From positions 4,244,501-4,308,500 of the forward strand of contig NZ_JAOTIK010000001.1 in assembly GCF_030116705.1 (NCBI RefSeq): a stretch of 64,000 nucleotides of DNA, given 5' to 3'. The translations under genes and the position numbers were made by a program. The notes under the pieces were generated by a model that made no database searches, was not told the DNA's origin, and saw nothing but the letters and a program-made list of their open reading frames with translations. The number at the start of each line of letters is the position of its first letter. Position 1 is the first letter of the stretch. The stretch is from Streptomyces sp. ML-6. GTDB lineage: Bacteria > Actinomycetota > Actinomycetes > Streptomycetales > Streptomycetaceae. This document shows, in pieces, positions 34,032-43,001 of the stretch.

Positions 34032-34281
34032 TCAGCCCGTCCTGGCGGGCTTTTCGGCCCGGGCCCGGGTACTGGCCGGGCGGTAGGCGTCGGGGCCGGT
34101 CTCGATGACGGTGCCGTTGAAGGTGAGACGGTCGACAGCTTCTTGCGCGGATCCGGCCAGGCCGAGCCCAACGCCTTCCGTACCGTCCGCCACGTCACGC
34201 CGTGCGTGCGCTCAAGCTCCCGCATCGACATGCCACCGCGATGGTCACGTCGGATCGCCGCGTACAGCTCGACTTTTGACC
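34032..34281 (-). pseudogene. internally deleted IS21-type element: IstA start joined to IstB end
   Basis: Read on the minus strand, 34281 to about 34131 encodes SKVELYAAIRRDHRGGMSMR and ELERTHGVTWRTVRKAL, the N-terminal helix-turn-helix of an IstA transposase. It is followed directly, in a different frame, by 34136-34032 encoding VDRLTFNGTVIETGPDAYRP and a stop, which resembles the C-terminal end of IstB helper ATPases. The order istA then istB is that of IS21 elements, so a deletion seems to have removed the roughly 2 kb between. No intact start is seen for the IstA part. From 34282 to 34477 nothing is recognised. Confidence 0.55.
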
Positions 34282-34477
34282 TCCGGGGCGCTCACCACCA
34301 CCGTTCGGCCTCCTTGCGTGCGTCGAAGATCTCCAGCGGAATCACGTCATCGTGGAAGCGGGGCGATCCGGTACCTGCACAGGCCTGGAGCTCTTCAGAA
34401 CGTGCCTGCGCATCGCAGAGACAGGGCAGGGCAGCTGTGTTCGCCCTTTGGTCGCGGCCGAACGAGTGGTGTGGCGC

Positions 34478-34505
34478 ACTTTTGCAAGCACCTGCTTGCA
34501 AAAGT
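34478..34505. promoter_or_regulatory. 28-bp perfect palindrome, likely operator of the XRE regulator
   Basis: ACTTTTGCAAGCA (34478-34490) and TGCTTGCAAAAGT (34493-34505) form a perfect inverted repeat with a 2-base centre. It ends 26 bases before the start of the XRE gene. The site is flanked by a direct repeat GTGGCGCAC (34471-34479 and 34514-34522), and a TTAGCAA half-site-like element follows. Autoregulation by the XRE protein is the simplest reading. Confidence 0.7.
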
Positions 34506-34531
34506 TAGCAAGGGTGGCGCACCATCGAGGC

Positions 34532-35044
34532 ATGGCATCACTCAACGTCGGCAATCTCGGTGAGTACCTGCGCGAGCAGCGGCGTACGGCGCAGCTGTCG
34601 CTGCGGCAGCTCGCCGACGCCGCCGGAGTGTCCAATCCCTACCTCAGCCAGATCGAGCGCGGGCTGCGCAAGCCGAGTGCCGAGGTGCTGCAGCAGGTCG
34701 CCAAGGCGCTGCGGATCTCGGCCGAGACCCTTTATGTACGGGCCGGGATCCTGGACGAGCGGGAGCGGGAGGAGCTGGAGACCCGGGCGGTGATTCTCGC
34801 CGACCCCTCCATAAACGAGCGGCAGAAGAGTGTTCTGCTGCAGATCTACGACTCCTTCCGCAAGGAGAACGGGTACGAGTCCGGACCGGAGGCCGGGGCC
34901 GACCCCGCACCGGGGACCGGCGACGCACCCGTGGCGGAGGCCGACGAGAGGCCCGCCCCGGATGCCGACGACCGGCCCGCACCGGACGCCGACGGTTCCC
35001 GCGCGGCCGACGGCGACGGCGCCGATACGGCTTCCACGCCCTGA
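34532..35044 (+). CDS. XRE-family (Rv0474-like) transcriptional regulator
   Basis: A 170-residue regulator. The N-terminal helix-turn-helix spans about 8-65 (LGEYLREQRRTAQLSLRQLA, DAAGVSNPYLSQIERGLRKP), followed by a short helical domain (RQKSVLLQIYDSFRKENGYE) and an Asp/Ala/Pro-rich acidic tail (about 115-170). Mycobacterial Rv0474 has the same domain order and the same two downstream neighbours (HbhA, DUF2516). Rv0474 has been reported as a copper-responsive repressor; whether this one binds metal cannot be seen. A 28-bp palindrome lies just upstream. Confidence 0.88.
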   Translation: MASLNVGNLGEYLREQRRTAQLSLRQLADAAGVSNPYLSQIERGLRKPSAEVLQQVAKALRISAETLYVRAGILDEREREELETRAVILADPSINERQKSVLLQIYDSFRKENGYESGPEAGADPAPGTGDAPVAEADERPAPDADDRPAPDADGSRAADGDGADTASTP

Positions 35045-35086
35045 AAACCCTCACACCGAGCCTGATGATCCGGGAGGACCACAGTC

Positions 35087-35827
35087 ATGGCCATCACCGA
35101 TGACCTGCGCAAGACCCTCACCGACCCCACCCCCCTCTACTTCGCCGCCGGTACGGCCGATCTCGCCGTCGAGCAGGCACGCAAGGTCCCGGCGCTGATC
35201 GAGCAGCTGCGCGCCGAGGCGCCGGAGCGCATCGAGGCCGTGCGCAACGCCGACCCCAAGGCCGTGCAGGAGAAGGTGACCTCGCAGGCCAAGGAGGCGC
35301 AGGCCACCGTGCAGGCCAAGGTCACCGAGGTGATCGGCTCGTTCGACAGCGATCTGCGGAAGCTGGGTGAGAACGCCCAGGACCTGGCGCTGCGCAGCCT
35401 GGGCGTGGCCGCGGAGTACGCGGTGCGGGCCCGCGAGGCGTACGAGAAGGTCGCCGAGCGCGGCGAGCAGACCGTGAAGCACTGGCGGGGCGAGACGGCC
35501 GACGAGATCGTCGAGATCGCCGTCGTCGTCGAGCCGCGCAAGGAGTCCCGCCCGGCGGGCACCACGAAGGCGAAGCCGGCCAACGGCACGACGAAGACCA
35601 CGGGGACGGCGAAGACCACCGGTACGGCGAGGAGCACGGGGACGGCGAAGGCGCCGTCCGCTTCGCGGCCCGCGACGAAGCCCGCTTCGAAGCCCGCCCC
35701 GAGGCCGGCGGCGAAGGCCGCCCCGAAGACCGCCGGTGCGGGGGGCGGCACGGCGTCCGCGTCCGCGAAGAAGGCGCCCGCGCGCAAGCCCGCCGCGAAG
35801 AAGACCACCCCGCCGGGCGCGAAGTAG
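35087..35827 (+). CDS. HbhA-like helical protein with Lys/Ala/Pro-rich tail
   Basis: A 246-residue protein. Residues 1-140 are helical and probably coiled coil (LAVEQARKVPALIEQLRAEA; KVTEVIGSFDSDLRKLGENA); the C-terminal ~90 residues are Lys/Ala/Pro/Thr-rich, similar in nature to the heparin- and DNA-binding tail of mycobacterial HbhA (Rv0475). In mycobacteria HbhA is a surface adhesin and lipid-droplet protein. In Streptomyces the role is unknown and an adhesin role should not be assumed. No signal peptide. It has a GGGAGG site and follows the XRE gene by 42 bases. Confidence 0.85.
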   Translation: MAITDDLRKTLTDPTPLYFAAGTADLAVEQARKVPALIEQLRAEAPERIEAVRNADPKAVQEKVTSQAKEAQATVQAKVTEVIGSFDSDLRKLGENAQDLALRSLGVAAEYAVRAREAYEKVAERGEQTVKHWRGETADEIVEIAVVVEPRKESRPAGTTKAKPANGTTKTTGTAKTTGTARSTGTAKAPSASRPATKPASKPAPRPAAKAAPKTAGAGGGTASASAKKAPARKPAAKKTTPPGAK

Positions 35828-35975
35828 CACCCGCGGCGTCCCGGCCCCGTGAGGGTTGCCGGGCGCCGAGGGGTGTGGCGGAGCGTGGGCCGGGCACCTT
35901 CAGGGGTGCCCGGCCCTTCGTCCCGGTACCTTGGCCGCGAGGCGCTCATCCATTTGATTAGGCGGTGCACACACC

Positions 35976-36311
35976 ATGTTGCTCACAGGATTCAGCACAC
36001 TCGTCTGGCTGCTCTACATGGTCATGCTCGTCCTGGCCGTGGTCGCGCTGGTCATGGCGGCGATGGCCCGTGAGGACGCCTACCGGGCCGCGGACAAGCA
36101 GAAGAAGTCCTTCTGGCTGATCATCCTCGGCATCACCGTCGCGGTGAACCTCTTCGTGCCGATGCTGTTCCTCCAGCTGGCGGGCGCGGTCGCGTCCATC
36201 GTCTTCCTGGTGGACGTACGGCCCGCGCTGCAGGCGGTCTCGGGCGGCGGCCGACGGGGTGGCGGTTCCAGCAGCGACGGCCCGTACGGGCCCTACAACG
36301 GCGGACGCTGA
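35976..36311 (+). CDS. DUF2516 membrane protein
   Basis: A 111-residue protein with two or three hydrophobic helices (LVWLLYMVMLVLAVVALVMA; FWLIILGITVAVNLFVPMLF; then a third near 65-80) and a Gly/Ser-rich tail. It matches DUF2516 (Rv0476-like). It is the third member of the XRE/HbhA-like/DUF2516 set conserved between mycobacteria and streptomycetes, which suggests linked roles at the cell envelope. Confidence 0.87.
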   Translation: MLLTGFSTLVWLLYMVMLVLAVVALVMAAMAREDAYRAADKQKKSFWLIILGITVAVNLFVPMLFLQLAGAVASIVFLVDVRPALQAVSGGGRRGGGSSSDGPYGPYNGGR

Positions 36312-36351
36312 ACGTCCACGGGGAGCGTCGAGGATCCACCGCCCCCGTGGG

Positions 36352-36373
36352 TGCGCCCGCGCCTGCGGGCGCA
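36352..36373. terminator. hairpin between convergent DUF2516 and phosphatase genes
   Basis: A 9-bp stem tgcgcccgc/gcgggcgca with a 4-base loop, 15 bases past the phosphatase stop and 40 past the DUF2516 stop. Confidence 0.6.
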
Positions 36374-36387
36374 GGGAACGATGCAGG

Positions 36388-37740
36388 TCAGGAGCGGGAA
36401 CGCGCGACGCTCCGGCCCCGGCCACCCTCGGGGAGCCGGCGGAGGCGGTCCCGGTCGCCCTCGGGGGCCCGGTGGGGGCGGTCCTGGTCGCGGTCGAGCA
36501 GCAGGACCGCGACGTCGTCGGTCAGCTCGCCGCCGTTCAGCTCCCGTACCTGCGTGACCGCGGCGTCCAGCAGCTCCTCGCCGGTGAGCCCCTCCGCCAG
36601 CTGCCGGTTGATCATCGAGACCATGCCGTCCTGGCCGAGCCGCTGGGTGCCGGTCGGTCCGACCCGCCCCTCGATCAGCCCGTCCGTGTACATCATCAGG
36701 CTCCAGGTCCCGCCGAGGTCCACCTGGCGGCGCGGCCAGCGGGCGTGCGGCAGCAGCCCCAGCGCCGGGCCGCCGTCCTCGTACGGGAGGAGGTGCGCGG
36801 CCCGTCCCTGCCGGGCGATGAGCGGGGCCGGGTGGCCCGCCAGGCAGAGACCGGCGCGGCGGCCGTCGGGGGCGATGTCCACGGTGCAGAGCGTCGCGAA
36901 GATCTCCTCGCTCTCCCGCTCGTGCTCCAGGACCTGCTGGAGGGTGGAGAGCAGGGCGTCGCCGCACAGCCCGGCCAGGGTCAGGGCCCGCCAGGCGATG
37001 CGGAGTTCGACGCCGAGCGCCGCCTCGTCGGGGCCGTGCCCGCAGACGTCGCCGATCATCGCGTGGACTGTGCCGTCGGGCGTGCGGACCGTGTCGTAGA
37101 AGTCCCCGCCGAGCAGCGCGCGGCTGCGGCCGGGCCGGTAGCGGGCCGCGAAGCGCAGGTCGGAGCCTTCGAGCAGGGGAGTGGGGAGCAGACCCCGTTC
37201 GAGCCGGGCGTTCTCCTGGGCGCGCAGCGTGGACTCGGTGAGCCGGCGCTGGGCGATGTCGGCGCGCTTGCGGGCGACGGCGTACCGGATGGCCCGGCCG
37301 AGCAGCCGTCCGTCCAGGTCGTCGCGGCAGAGGTAGTCCTGGGCGCCGGCCCGGACCGCCTCGGCGGCCAGCTCGGCGTCGTCCTCCGCCGTGAGGGCGA
37401 GTACGGCGTGGCGCGGCGCGATCCGCAGTACGTGCTGGAGCGCGGCGAGTTCGTCGGGGCACGCGGCGTCCCCCGCCCCGGAGGCGGCGGTACGGGTCTC
37501 GCTGCCGGTGGGCAGGGCCAGGTCCAGCAGGACGCAGTCGACGTCGTCCGTGAGCAGCCGGCCCGCCTCGGTCAGGTTGCGGGCGGTGCGGATGCGGATC
37601 CGCGTGCCGGCCGCGGCCGGGAGCTCGGGGACGGTGAAGGTGCCCGCCGGGTCGTCCCCGATGACCAGGAGGACGAGGTCGGAGCCGAAGGAGGCGTCCG
37701 CAGCGGGGGCCTCGCCCTGCTGCGGTATGGATACGGGCAT
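36388..37740 (-). CDS. response regulator with RsbU-type PP2C phosphatase output
   Basis: A 450-residue protein. An N-terminal receiver domain (about 20-155) has Asp residues in LLVIGDDPAG and VDCVLLDLALP, followed by a coiled linker (KRADIAQRRLTESTLRAQEN) and a SpoIIE/RsbU phosphatase domain (about 185-415; ALLGGDFYD, MIGDVCGHGPDEAA, LMMYTDGLIEGR, LTDDVAVLLLD). Such proteins dephosphorylate anti-anti-sigma factors to release stress sigma factors, so it probably feeds a SigB-like cascade. The partner kinase and sigma are not nearby. Confidence 0.9.
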   Translation of the reverse strand: MPVSIPQQGEAPAADASFGSDLVLLVIGDDPAGTFTVPELPAAAGTRIRIRTARNLTEAGRLLTDDVDCVLLDLALPTGSETRTAASGAGDAACPDELAALQHVLRIAPRHAVLALTAEDDAELAAEAVRAGAQDYLCRDDLDGRLLGRAIRYAVARKRADIAQRRLTESTLRAQENARLERGLLPTPLLEGSDLRFAARYRPGRSRALLGGDFYDTVRTPDGTVHAMIGDVCGHGPDEAALGVELRIAWRALTLAGLCGDALLSTLQQVLEHERESEEIFATLCTVDIAPDGRRAGLCLAGHPAPLIARQGRAAHLLPYEDGGPALGLLPHARWPRRQVDLGGTWSLMMYTDGLIEGRVGPTGTQRLGQDGMVSMINRQLAEGLTGEELLDAAVTQVRELNGGELTDDVAVLLLDRDQDRPHRAPEGDRDRLRRLPEGGRGRSVARSRS

Positions 37741-38147
37741 TGGTTCGGTTTTCCTTCCCTCCCCCCGAGGGCGCGGCGGAGCGCCGATCGACGACCCGCC
37801 AGACGGGGACGATAGCGGTCCTCGCCACGGGAAAGGAATGGCGTTCCGGGTGTGGTTGCCCTCACCCGCACCGTCATAAGCCGCGTCACGTCACGGATCC
37901 GGCGAGAAGTGCCGGTGAGTACGCGGACGGCGGGGCATGACAAAGGTCACGTGGCGGCGGCGGGGCGGGTGGCGCGGGTCACTCCGGCGAGGACGGGAAC
38001 GCTCCGGCGCGGACGGGGCGCTCCGGCGCGGGCGGATTTCCCGCTGGACCCGCTGGATGTATGGGGCCCGTCGGACCTGCCGTCCGGCTTGTCAGACTTT
38101 CCGGCCGGGTCCTCCCGGCGGGGCTCCCCGCCCGTCCCCGCCGGACG
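37741..38147. other. gene-free stretch upstream of the RsbU-type gene
   Basis: About 400 bases between the phosphatase start and the NlpC/P60 stop, both on the minus strand. It should contain the phosphatase promoter. GC-rich with short gcggg and ccgg runs; no convincing promoter, hairpin or small gene was found. Confidence 0.5.
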
Positions 38148-39194
38148 TCACTTGTCCGGGCGCACCACGCCGAGTATCCGCATCGAGCCCGCGCCCGCCA
38201 GCGTGACGTCGCGACCGGGGCGGGGGGAGTGGACGATCGCGCCGTCGCCGATGTACATGCCCACGTGGCTGGCGTCGGCGTGGTAGATGATCAGGTCGCC
38301 GGGGCGCATGTCCTTGATGGCGATGCGCGGCAGCAGCCGCCACTGCTCCTGCGAGGTGCGCGGGATCGGGCGGCCCGCCGCGGCCCACGCCTGGGACGTG
38401 AGCCCGGAGCAGTCGTACGAGTCGGGGCCCTCGGCCCCCCAGACGTACGGTTTGCCGATCTGGGCCGTCGCGAAGGCCACCGCCGCCTTGCCGCGCTTGC
38501 TCGCGCTGCGGTTGATGTCCTTCAGCGCACCGGAGCTGAGCCAGGCCGTCTGCTGCTTGTACGCGGCCTCCTGCTCCAGCTTGAGCAGGCGGGCCCGTTC
38601 CTCCTTCTCGAGCCGGGACTCCAGCTTCTTCGCCGCCGCTATCTGCGCGTTGATCTTCTTCTTGGCCTTGGCCTGCTTGATCCGGCCGGCCTCGAGCTTC
38701 TTCCAGTTGGCGTTCGCGTCCTTGGTGTACGTCTCCAAGTCCTGCTGGGCCCTGGTCAGTTCCCCCAGAACGCCCTTCGCGGCCTGCTGGCCCTCCCTGA
38801 CCCGGCTGACCCCGTCCAGGAACAGCTGCGGGTCGTCGCTGAGCATGAACTGGGCGCCGGGCGGCAGCCCGCCGGTGCGGTACTGCTCGCGGGCCTGGGC
38901 GCCCGCCCGGTTCTTCAGGTCGGCGATCTTCGCCTGGCCCACGACTATGGCGCGCGCCAGCTTCACGATCTCGCCGGACTGCTTCTCGGCCCTCTCCTCG
39001 GCGAGGTTGTACGCGTCGGTGGCCGCTCCCGCCTTGCGGTAGAGGGCGTCGATCTCCTGGCGGACCTCTTCGAGGGTCTTCTTCGGCGTCTCGGAGGGGG
39101 GAGTGGGCGCGGCGAAGGCCGGTACCGGCGTGATGAGCACGGACAGCGCGCAGACCAGAGCGATCGCGGCCGAGGCACAGTGACGTCGGTTCAC
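38148..39194 (-). CDS. secreted NlpC/P60 cell-wall hydrolase with coiled-coil domain
   Basis: A 348-residue exported protein. The Sec signal peptide ends at about Ala28 (ITPVPAFA). A long coiled coil (about 35-215) precedes the NlpC/P60 domain (about 235-345) with catalytic Cys262 (YDCSGLTSQAW), His310 (SHVGMYIGDG) and a third polar residue, His322 (IVHSPR). These enzymes cut D-Glu-diaminopimelate bonds in peptidoglycan stems; the RipA/RipC-like coiled coil usually mediates autoinhibition or FtsEX docking. GTG 39194 has a strong GGAGGGG site. Confidence 0.92.
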   Translation of the reverse strand: MNRRHCASAAIALVCALSVLITPVPAFAAPTPPSETPKKTLEEVRQEIDALYRKAGAATDAYNLAEERAEKQSGEIVKLARAIVVGQAKIADLKNRAGAQAREQYRTGGLPPGAQFMLSDDPQLFLDGVSRVREGQQAAKGVLGELTRAQQDLETYTKDANANWKKLEAGRIKQAKAKKKINAQIAAAKKLESRLEKEERARLLKLEQEAAYKQQTAWLSSGALKDINRSASKRGKAAVAFATAQIGKPYVWGAEGPDSYDCSGLTSQAWAAAGRPIPRTSQEQWRLLPRIAIKDMRPGDLIIYHADASHVGMYIGDGAIVHSPRPGRDVTLAGAGSMRILGVVRPDK

Positions 39195-39607
39195 GGGATT
39201 CCCCTCCGAGTGAAACTGATTTCCCGTCAGTAACTTTTCGCCGATGACGAGATCGTGCCATGCCGTACCGAAAAGCAACAGAGGCGCACACCTGCTGTCC
39301 TGACGGTCGCACGGACCGGTCGCCGCCCCGGCGCCGCTCCCCCCGAACTCCTTGCCGCCCCCGTGAATCTCCCCCGCGCCCCCCACGCCTCCACCCTCCT
39401 TCTGGACGAACGGCGGCCCCTTCCCGTTCCCACCGCATCCGCCGGTCCGCCGACCCGCAGGTCCGTCGGCCCGCAGGGGAGCCGGAGCCGGCCCGCCGAT
39501 CCGCAGGAGGAGCCGAAACCGGAACCGGCCCGCCGGGGGCCTGAGCAGGCCATCGACCCGCCGGAGCGCCCCGGCCCGGTCGGTCGAGTCCGACCGATCC
39601 GTTCGGC
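39195..39607. other. gene-free stretch upstream of the NlpC/P60 gene
   Basis: A 413-base region between two minus-strand genes. I looked for a c-di-AMP (ydaO-type) riboswitch, which sometimes precedes cell-wall hydrolase genes in Streptomyces, and did not find its conserved segments. It holds GC-rich partial repeats of ccggcccgccg type and presumably the hydrolase promoter. Confidence 0.5.
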
Positions 39608-40387
39608 TCAGCGTGCGCCGGGCCGAAGGGCGTCCCACCGCACTGTGACCTCGCCCTGGCGCCACCGCCGTACCCCGTCGGTCAGCGGCCAGTCGCCCGA
39701 CAGCGCCCGCACCGCCGTGATCCAGCGCTGCCGGGCGCCCAGCGACGCGTACGGGGCCGCCGCCGCCCACGCCCGGTCGAAGTCCCGCAGGAAGGCGTGG
39801 ACCGGTTCGCCCGGCACGTTGCGGTGGATCAGCGCCTTCGGCAGGCGTTCCGCCAGGTCGGAGGGGCGGTCCAGGGAGCCGAGCCGGGTCGCGAACGTGA
39901 CCGTGCGCGGGCCTTCCGGGCCGAGCGCCACCCACACGTGCCGGCGCCCGATCTCGTCGCAGGTCCCCTCCACCAGGAGCCCGCCCGGCGCGAGGCGCGC
40001 GCACAGCCGCTCCCAGACCTCGGCGACCTCGCCCTCGTCGTACTGACGCAGCACGTTCGCCGCCCGGACCAGGTCGGGGCGCTCGGGGAGCGGGATCTCG
40101 AACCCGCCGTGCAGGAAGGTCAGGCCCTCGCGCTCGTACGGCTTCGCCGCCGCGACCCGTGCCGGATCGATCTCGATGCCGACCACGGAGGTGCGCGGCT
40201 CGGCGGTGCGCAGCCGGTGCAGCAGCTCGACGGCGGTCCAGGGGGCGGCCCCGTAGCCGAGGTCCACGGCGACCGGGCGGTCGGCGCGGCGCAGGGCCGG
40301 GCCGTGGGTGGCGGCGATCCAGCGGTCCATGCGGCGGAGCCGGTTCGGATTGGTGGTCCCGCGGGTCGCGGTGCCGATGGGGCGCAT
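39608..40387 (-). CDS. class I SAM-dependent methyltransferase
   Basis: A 259-residue protein with the SAM-binding motif I VAVDLGYGAAPWTAVELL, an acidic end of strand 2 in VVGIEIDPARV, and LVRAANVLRQYDEGEVAEVW. The start MRPIGTATRGTTNPNRLRRM is conserved in streptomycete relatives. Substrate unknown. On the minus strand TACGCT (40400-40395) lies 7 bases before ATG 40387, so a leaderless transcript is predicted. Confidence 0.82.
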   Translation of the reverse strand: MRPIGTATRGTTNPNRLRRMDRWIAATHGPALRRADRPVAVDLGYGAAPWTAVELLHRLRTAEPRTSVVGIEIDPARVAAAKPYEREGLTFLHGGFEIPLPERPDLVRAANVLRQYDEGEVAEVWERLCARLAPGGLLVEGTCDEIGRRHVWVALGPEGPRTVTFATRLGSLDRPSDLAERLPKALIHRNVPGEPVHAFLRDFDRAWAAAAPYASLGARQRWITAVRALSGDWPLTDGVRRWRQGEVTVRWDALRPGAR

Positions 40388-40712
40388 GACAGCGAGCGTA
40401 ACGAGCCCGCGGACCCGGCCCGGACCGGCCCGGACCACGGAGGGGCCCGGCGGACGACCGCGCACAGGCCTGGTCCCCGGCCCGGCCCCGGCCCGCCCAC
40501 CGGCACCGCGAGCGGTCCCCTCCACCGGCACCGCCAGCGGTCACCCACCGTGACGGCGCACGGGCCGCCCGTCGTCACGGCAGGTCGTAATGATTTGGTA
40601 AAGCGGAAATGAAAGGAAGGATTCCGCTGTTGCAGCCACTCGAAGGGGCTCAGGCCCCTCCGGTGTCGTGCCCTGAACGAGCCCGAATCCTGAATGAGGA
40701 GGACCGGACGAC
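40388..40712. other. divergent promoter region between methyltransferase and mshA
   Basis: A 325-base region. It contains the methyltransferase -10 element at 40395-40400, a near-perfect direct repeat (caccggcaccgc...agcggtc at about 40498 and 40524) and an AT-richer patch at about 40585-40620 that may hold the mshA promoter. Confidence 0.5.
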
Positions 40713-42068
40713 GTGACCCAGTACGTCTCCCGGCTCGGCAGCAGCCGGGTCGCGCCGCGTCTCAGGTTTCCCACGGCCTTCCCCGGCGGCCACCGGAAAC
40801 CCCGTCGGGTCGCGATGCTCTCCGTCCACACCTCACCGCTGCACCAGCCGGGCACGGGCGACGCGGGCGGCATGAACGTCTACATCGTGGAGCTGGCCAG
40901 GCGCCTCGCCGCGATCAACATCGAGGTCGAGATCTTCACCCGGTCCACCACCGGCGGGCTCCCCCCGGCGGTCGAGCTGGCGCCCGGCGTCCTGGTCCGG
41001 CACGTCGACGCGGGCCCGTACGAGGGCCTGGCCAAGGAGGAGCTGCCCGCCCAGCTCTGCGCCTTCACGCACGGCGTGATGCAGGCGTGGGCCGGTCAGC
41101 GCCCCGGCTACTACGACCTGGTCCACTCCCACTACTGGCTCTCCGGCCACGTCGGCTGGCTCGCCGCCCAGCGCTGGGGCGTCCCGCTCGTCCACGCCAT
41201 GCACACCATGGCGAAGGTGAAGAACGCGGCGCTCGCGGAGGGCGACACCCCCGAGCCGGCCGCCCGCGTCATCGGCGAGACCCAGATCGTCGACGCGGCC
41301 GACCGGCTGATCGCGAACACCGCCGAGGAGGCGGACGAGCTCGTCCGCTTCTACGAGGCCGATCCCGGTTCCGTCGCCGTCGTCCACCCCGGGGTCAACC
41401 TGGACCGCTTCAGCCCCGCCGACGGGCGCGCCGCGGCGCGGGCCCGCCTCGGGCTGCCGCAGGACGCGCTGATCCCGCTCTTCGCGGGCCGCATCCAGCC
41501 GCTGAAGGCCCCCGACGTGCTGCTGCGGGCGGTCGCCGTCCTGCTGGACCGCGATCCCGCGCTGCGCTCCCGGATGGTCGTACCGGTCGTCGGCGGCCCG
41601 AGCGGCAGCGGGCTCGCCAAGCCGGAGGGGCTGCAGAAGCTGGCGGCCCGGCTCGGCATCGCCGACGTCGTACGGTTCCAGCCGCCGGTCGGGCAGGAAC
41701 AGCTCGCGGACTGGTTCCGGGCCGCGTCCGTGCTGGTCATGCCCTCGTACAGCGAGTCGTTCGGACTGGTCGCCATAGAGGCCCAGGCCTCGGGCACCCC
41801 GGTCGTCGCGGCGGCCGTGGGCGGTCTGCCGGTGGCGGTGCGGGACGAGGTCAGCGGCTTTCTGATACCCGGCCACGACCCCGCCGCGTACGCGCGGGCC
41901 CTGGCCCGGTTCGCCGAGACGCCGGAACTGGTCGCCCGAATGGGTGCCGCTGCCGCCGCGCACGCCCAGGGCTTCGGCTGGGACACCGCGGCGTCCGCGA
42001 CCGCCGAGGTGTACACGGCCGCGATGCACGAACACCGCCGTCGCCGCGTACGCTCGCACCATGGCTGA
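40713..42068 (+). CDS. mshA: D-inositol-3-phosphate glycosyltransferase MshA
   Basis: A 451-residue GT4-family (GT-B fold) enzyme, the first step of mycothiol synthesis: it transfers N-acetylglucosamine from UDP-GlcNAc to inositol-3-phosphate. Typical parts are [20 protein letters not shown] (nucleotide/acceptor loop), [16 protein letters not shown], the donor-site [20 protein letters not shown] and [20 protein letters not shown] with the conserved E-x7-E pair. The N-terminal ~30 residues are an extension. GTG 40713 has a GAGGAGG site. The YbjN-type gene overlaps its end by 8 bases, the usual order in Streptomyces. Confidence 0.96.
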   Translation: MTQYVSRLGSSRVAPRLRFPTAFPGGHRKPRRVAMLSVHTSPLHQPGTGDAGGMNVYIVELARRLAAINIEVEIFTRSTTGGLPPAVELAPGVLVRHVDAGPYEGLAKEELPAQLCAFTHGVMQAWAGQRPGYYDLVHSHYWLSGHVGWLAAQRWGVPLVHAMHTMAKVKNAALAEGDTPEPAARVIGETQIVDAADRLIANTAEEADELVRFYEADPGSVAVVHPGVNLDRFSPADGRAAARARLGLPQDALIPLFAGRIQPLKAPDVLLRAVAVLLDRDPALRSRMVVPVVGGPSGSGLAKPEGLQKLAARLGIADVVRFQPPVGQEQLADWFRAASVLVMPSYSESFGLVAIEAQASGTPVVAAAVGGLPVAVRDEVSGFLIPGHDPAAYARALARFAETPELVARMGAAAAAHAQGFGWDTAASATAEVYTAAMHEHRRRRVRSHHG

Positions 42069-42663
42069 CGCACCCGACGACGTACCCCACGGCGCCACGC
42101 CGACCGAAGCGGCTCCGGCCGACGCGGTGACGGCAGGGCCCGAAGCGGCGACGGCTCCCGCCGACGAGGCGGCGGCACGGGCCGCGCGGGTCATCGAGGC
42201 GACCCTGGAGGACGCCGGGCTCGCGTGGGAGAGCCCCGAACCGGGCGGCTACGTGGTCACGCTGCCCGGCACGCGCAAGCTGTCCACCACCTGCTCCCTG
42301 CGCGTCGGCAAGCACTCGCTCTCCCTCAACGCCTTCGTCGTGCGCCACCCGGACGAGAACGACGCGGCGGTCCACCGCTGGCTGCTGGAGCGCAACCTCC
42401 GCCTCTTCGGCGTGAGTTACGCGATCGACCGGCTCGGCGACATCTACCTGGTCGGCAGGCTGCCGCTGTCCGTGGTCACCCCGGAGGAACTGGACCGGCT
42501 GCTCGGCACGGTGCTCGAAGCGGCCGACGGTTCGTTCAACACCCTGCTGGAGCTGGGCTTCGCGAGCGCCATCCGCAAGGAGTACGAGTGGCGGGTCTCG
42601 CGCGGCGAGTCCACGCGGAACCTGGACGCGTTCGCCCACCTGACCCGACGCCAGGCCGACTGA
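42061..42663 (+). CDS. YbjN-domain protein
   Basis: A 200-residue cytoplasmic protein with an acidic Ala/Pro/Asp-rich start (about 1-40) and a YbjN domain ([60 protein letters not shown]). YbjN folds resemble type III secretion chaperones; function unknown. It overlaps the mshA end by 8 bases, yet TACGCT at 42049-42054 lies 6 bases before its ATG, so it may also have a leaderless transcript starting inside mshA. Confidence 0.87.
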   Translation: MADAPDDVPHGATPTEAAPADAVTAGPEAATAPADEAAARAARVIEATLEDAGLAWESPEPGGYVVTLPGTRKLSTTCSLRVGKHSLSLNAFVVRHPDENDAAVHRWLLERNLRLFGVSYAIDRLGDIYLVGRLPLSVVTPEELDRLLGTVLEAADGSFNTLLELGFASAIRKEYEWRVSRGESTRNLDAFAHLTRRQAD

Positions 42664-43001
42664 CGGGGCGGGCACCGGGGCGACTTATGGGGCGGCGGCG
42701 CCCCGGCGCGAGGCGTGCGACCACCTGAGTCGAGGCATGCCACGGTACGGGGCGGCAAGTGACGGCATGTGACGCCATGCGGCGGCATCCGGCGGTATCC
42801 AGCAGTATCCGATGGAAAAGAGTGGATCGCCCGTTGGTGTCGTAATTCGACGTGTCTTGCGACGACGAATAGCGCTTTCACAGAATGATCACGACGTCGT
42901 CACGATCGCATCCCATGCCCTATTTGATTGATCGTCAAACCAAGTTCCGCTCATAAGGTGAGCGCACCCGAAACACCTGCTCAGAGAGACGGACCGGATC
43001 C
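42664..43001. other. gene-free stretch before the lipoprotein gene
   Basis: A 338-base region. Bases 42720-42815 contain degenerate ggcatgt/ggcggcatc repeats. An AT-richer part (42830-42960) probably holds the lipoprotein promoter: TAAGGT at 42954-42959 is a possible -10, but the spacing to TTGATC is 20 bases, so it is uncertain. Confidence 0.45.

Noticed and set aside
34282..34477. A 69-codon minus-strand frame ending EIFDARKEAERWW
   Set aside because: It overlaps the palindromic operator of the XRE gene, lacks a ribosome binding site and matches no family I know. It may be mobile-element debris.
37572..39438. Open frames spanning the gap near the RsbU-type and NlpC/P60 genes
   Set aside because: They are Arg/Pro-rich continuations in the wrong frame with no domain and no ribosome binding site.
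38990..39600. Possible c-di-AMP (ydaO-type) riboswitch upstream of the NlpC/P60 and M23 genes
   Set aside because: The conserved segments expected of this riboswitch were not found in either upstream region.
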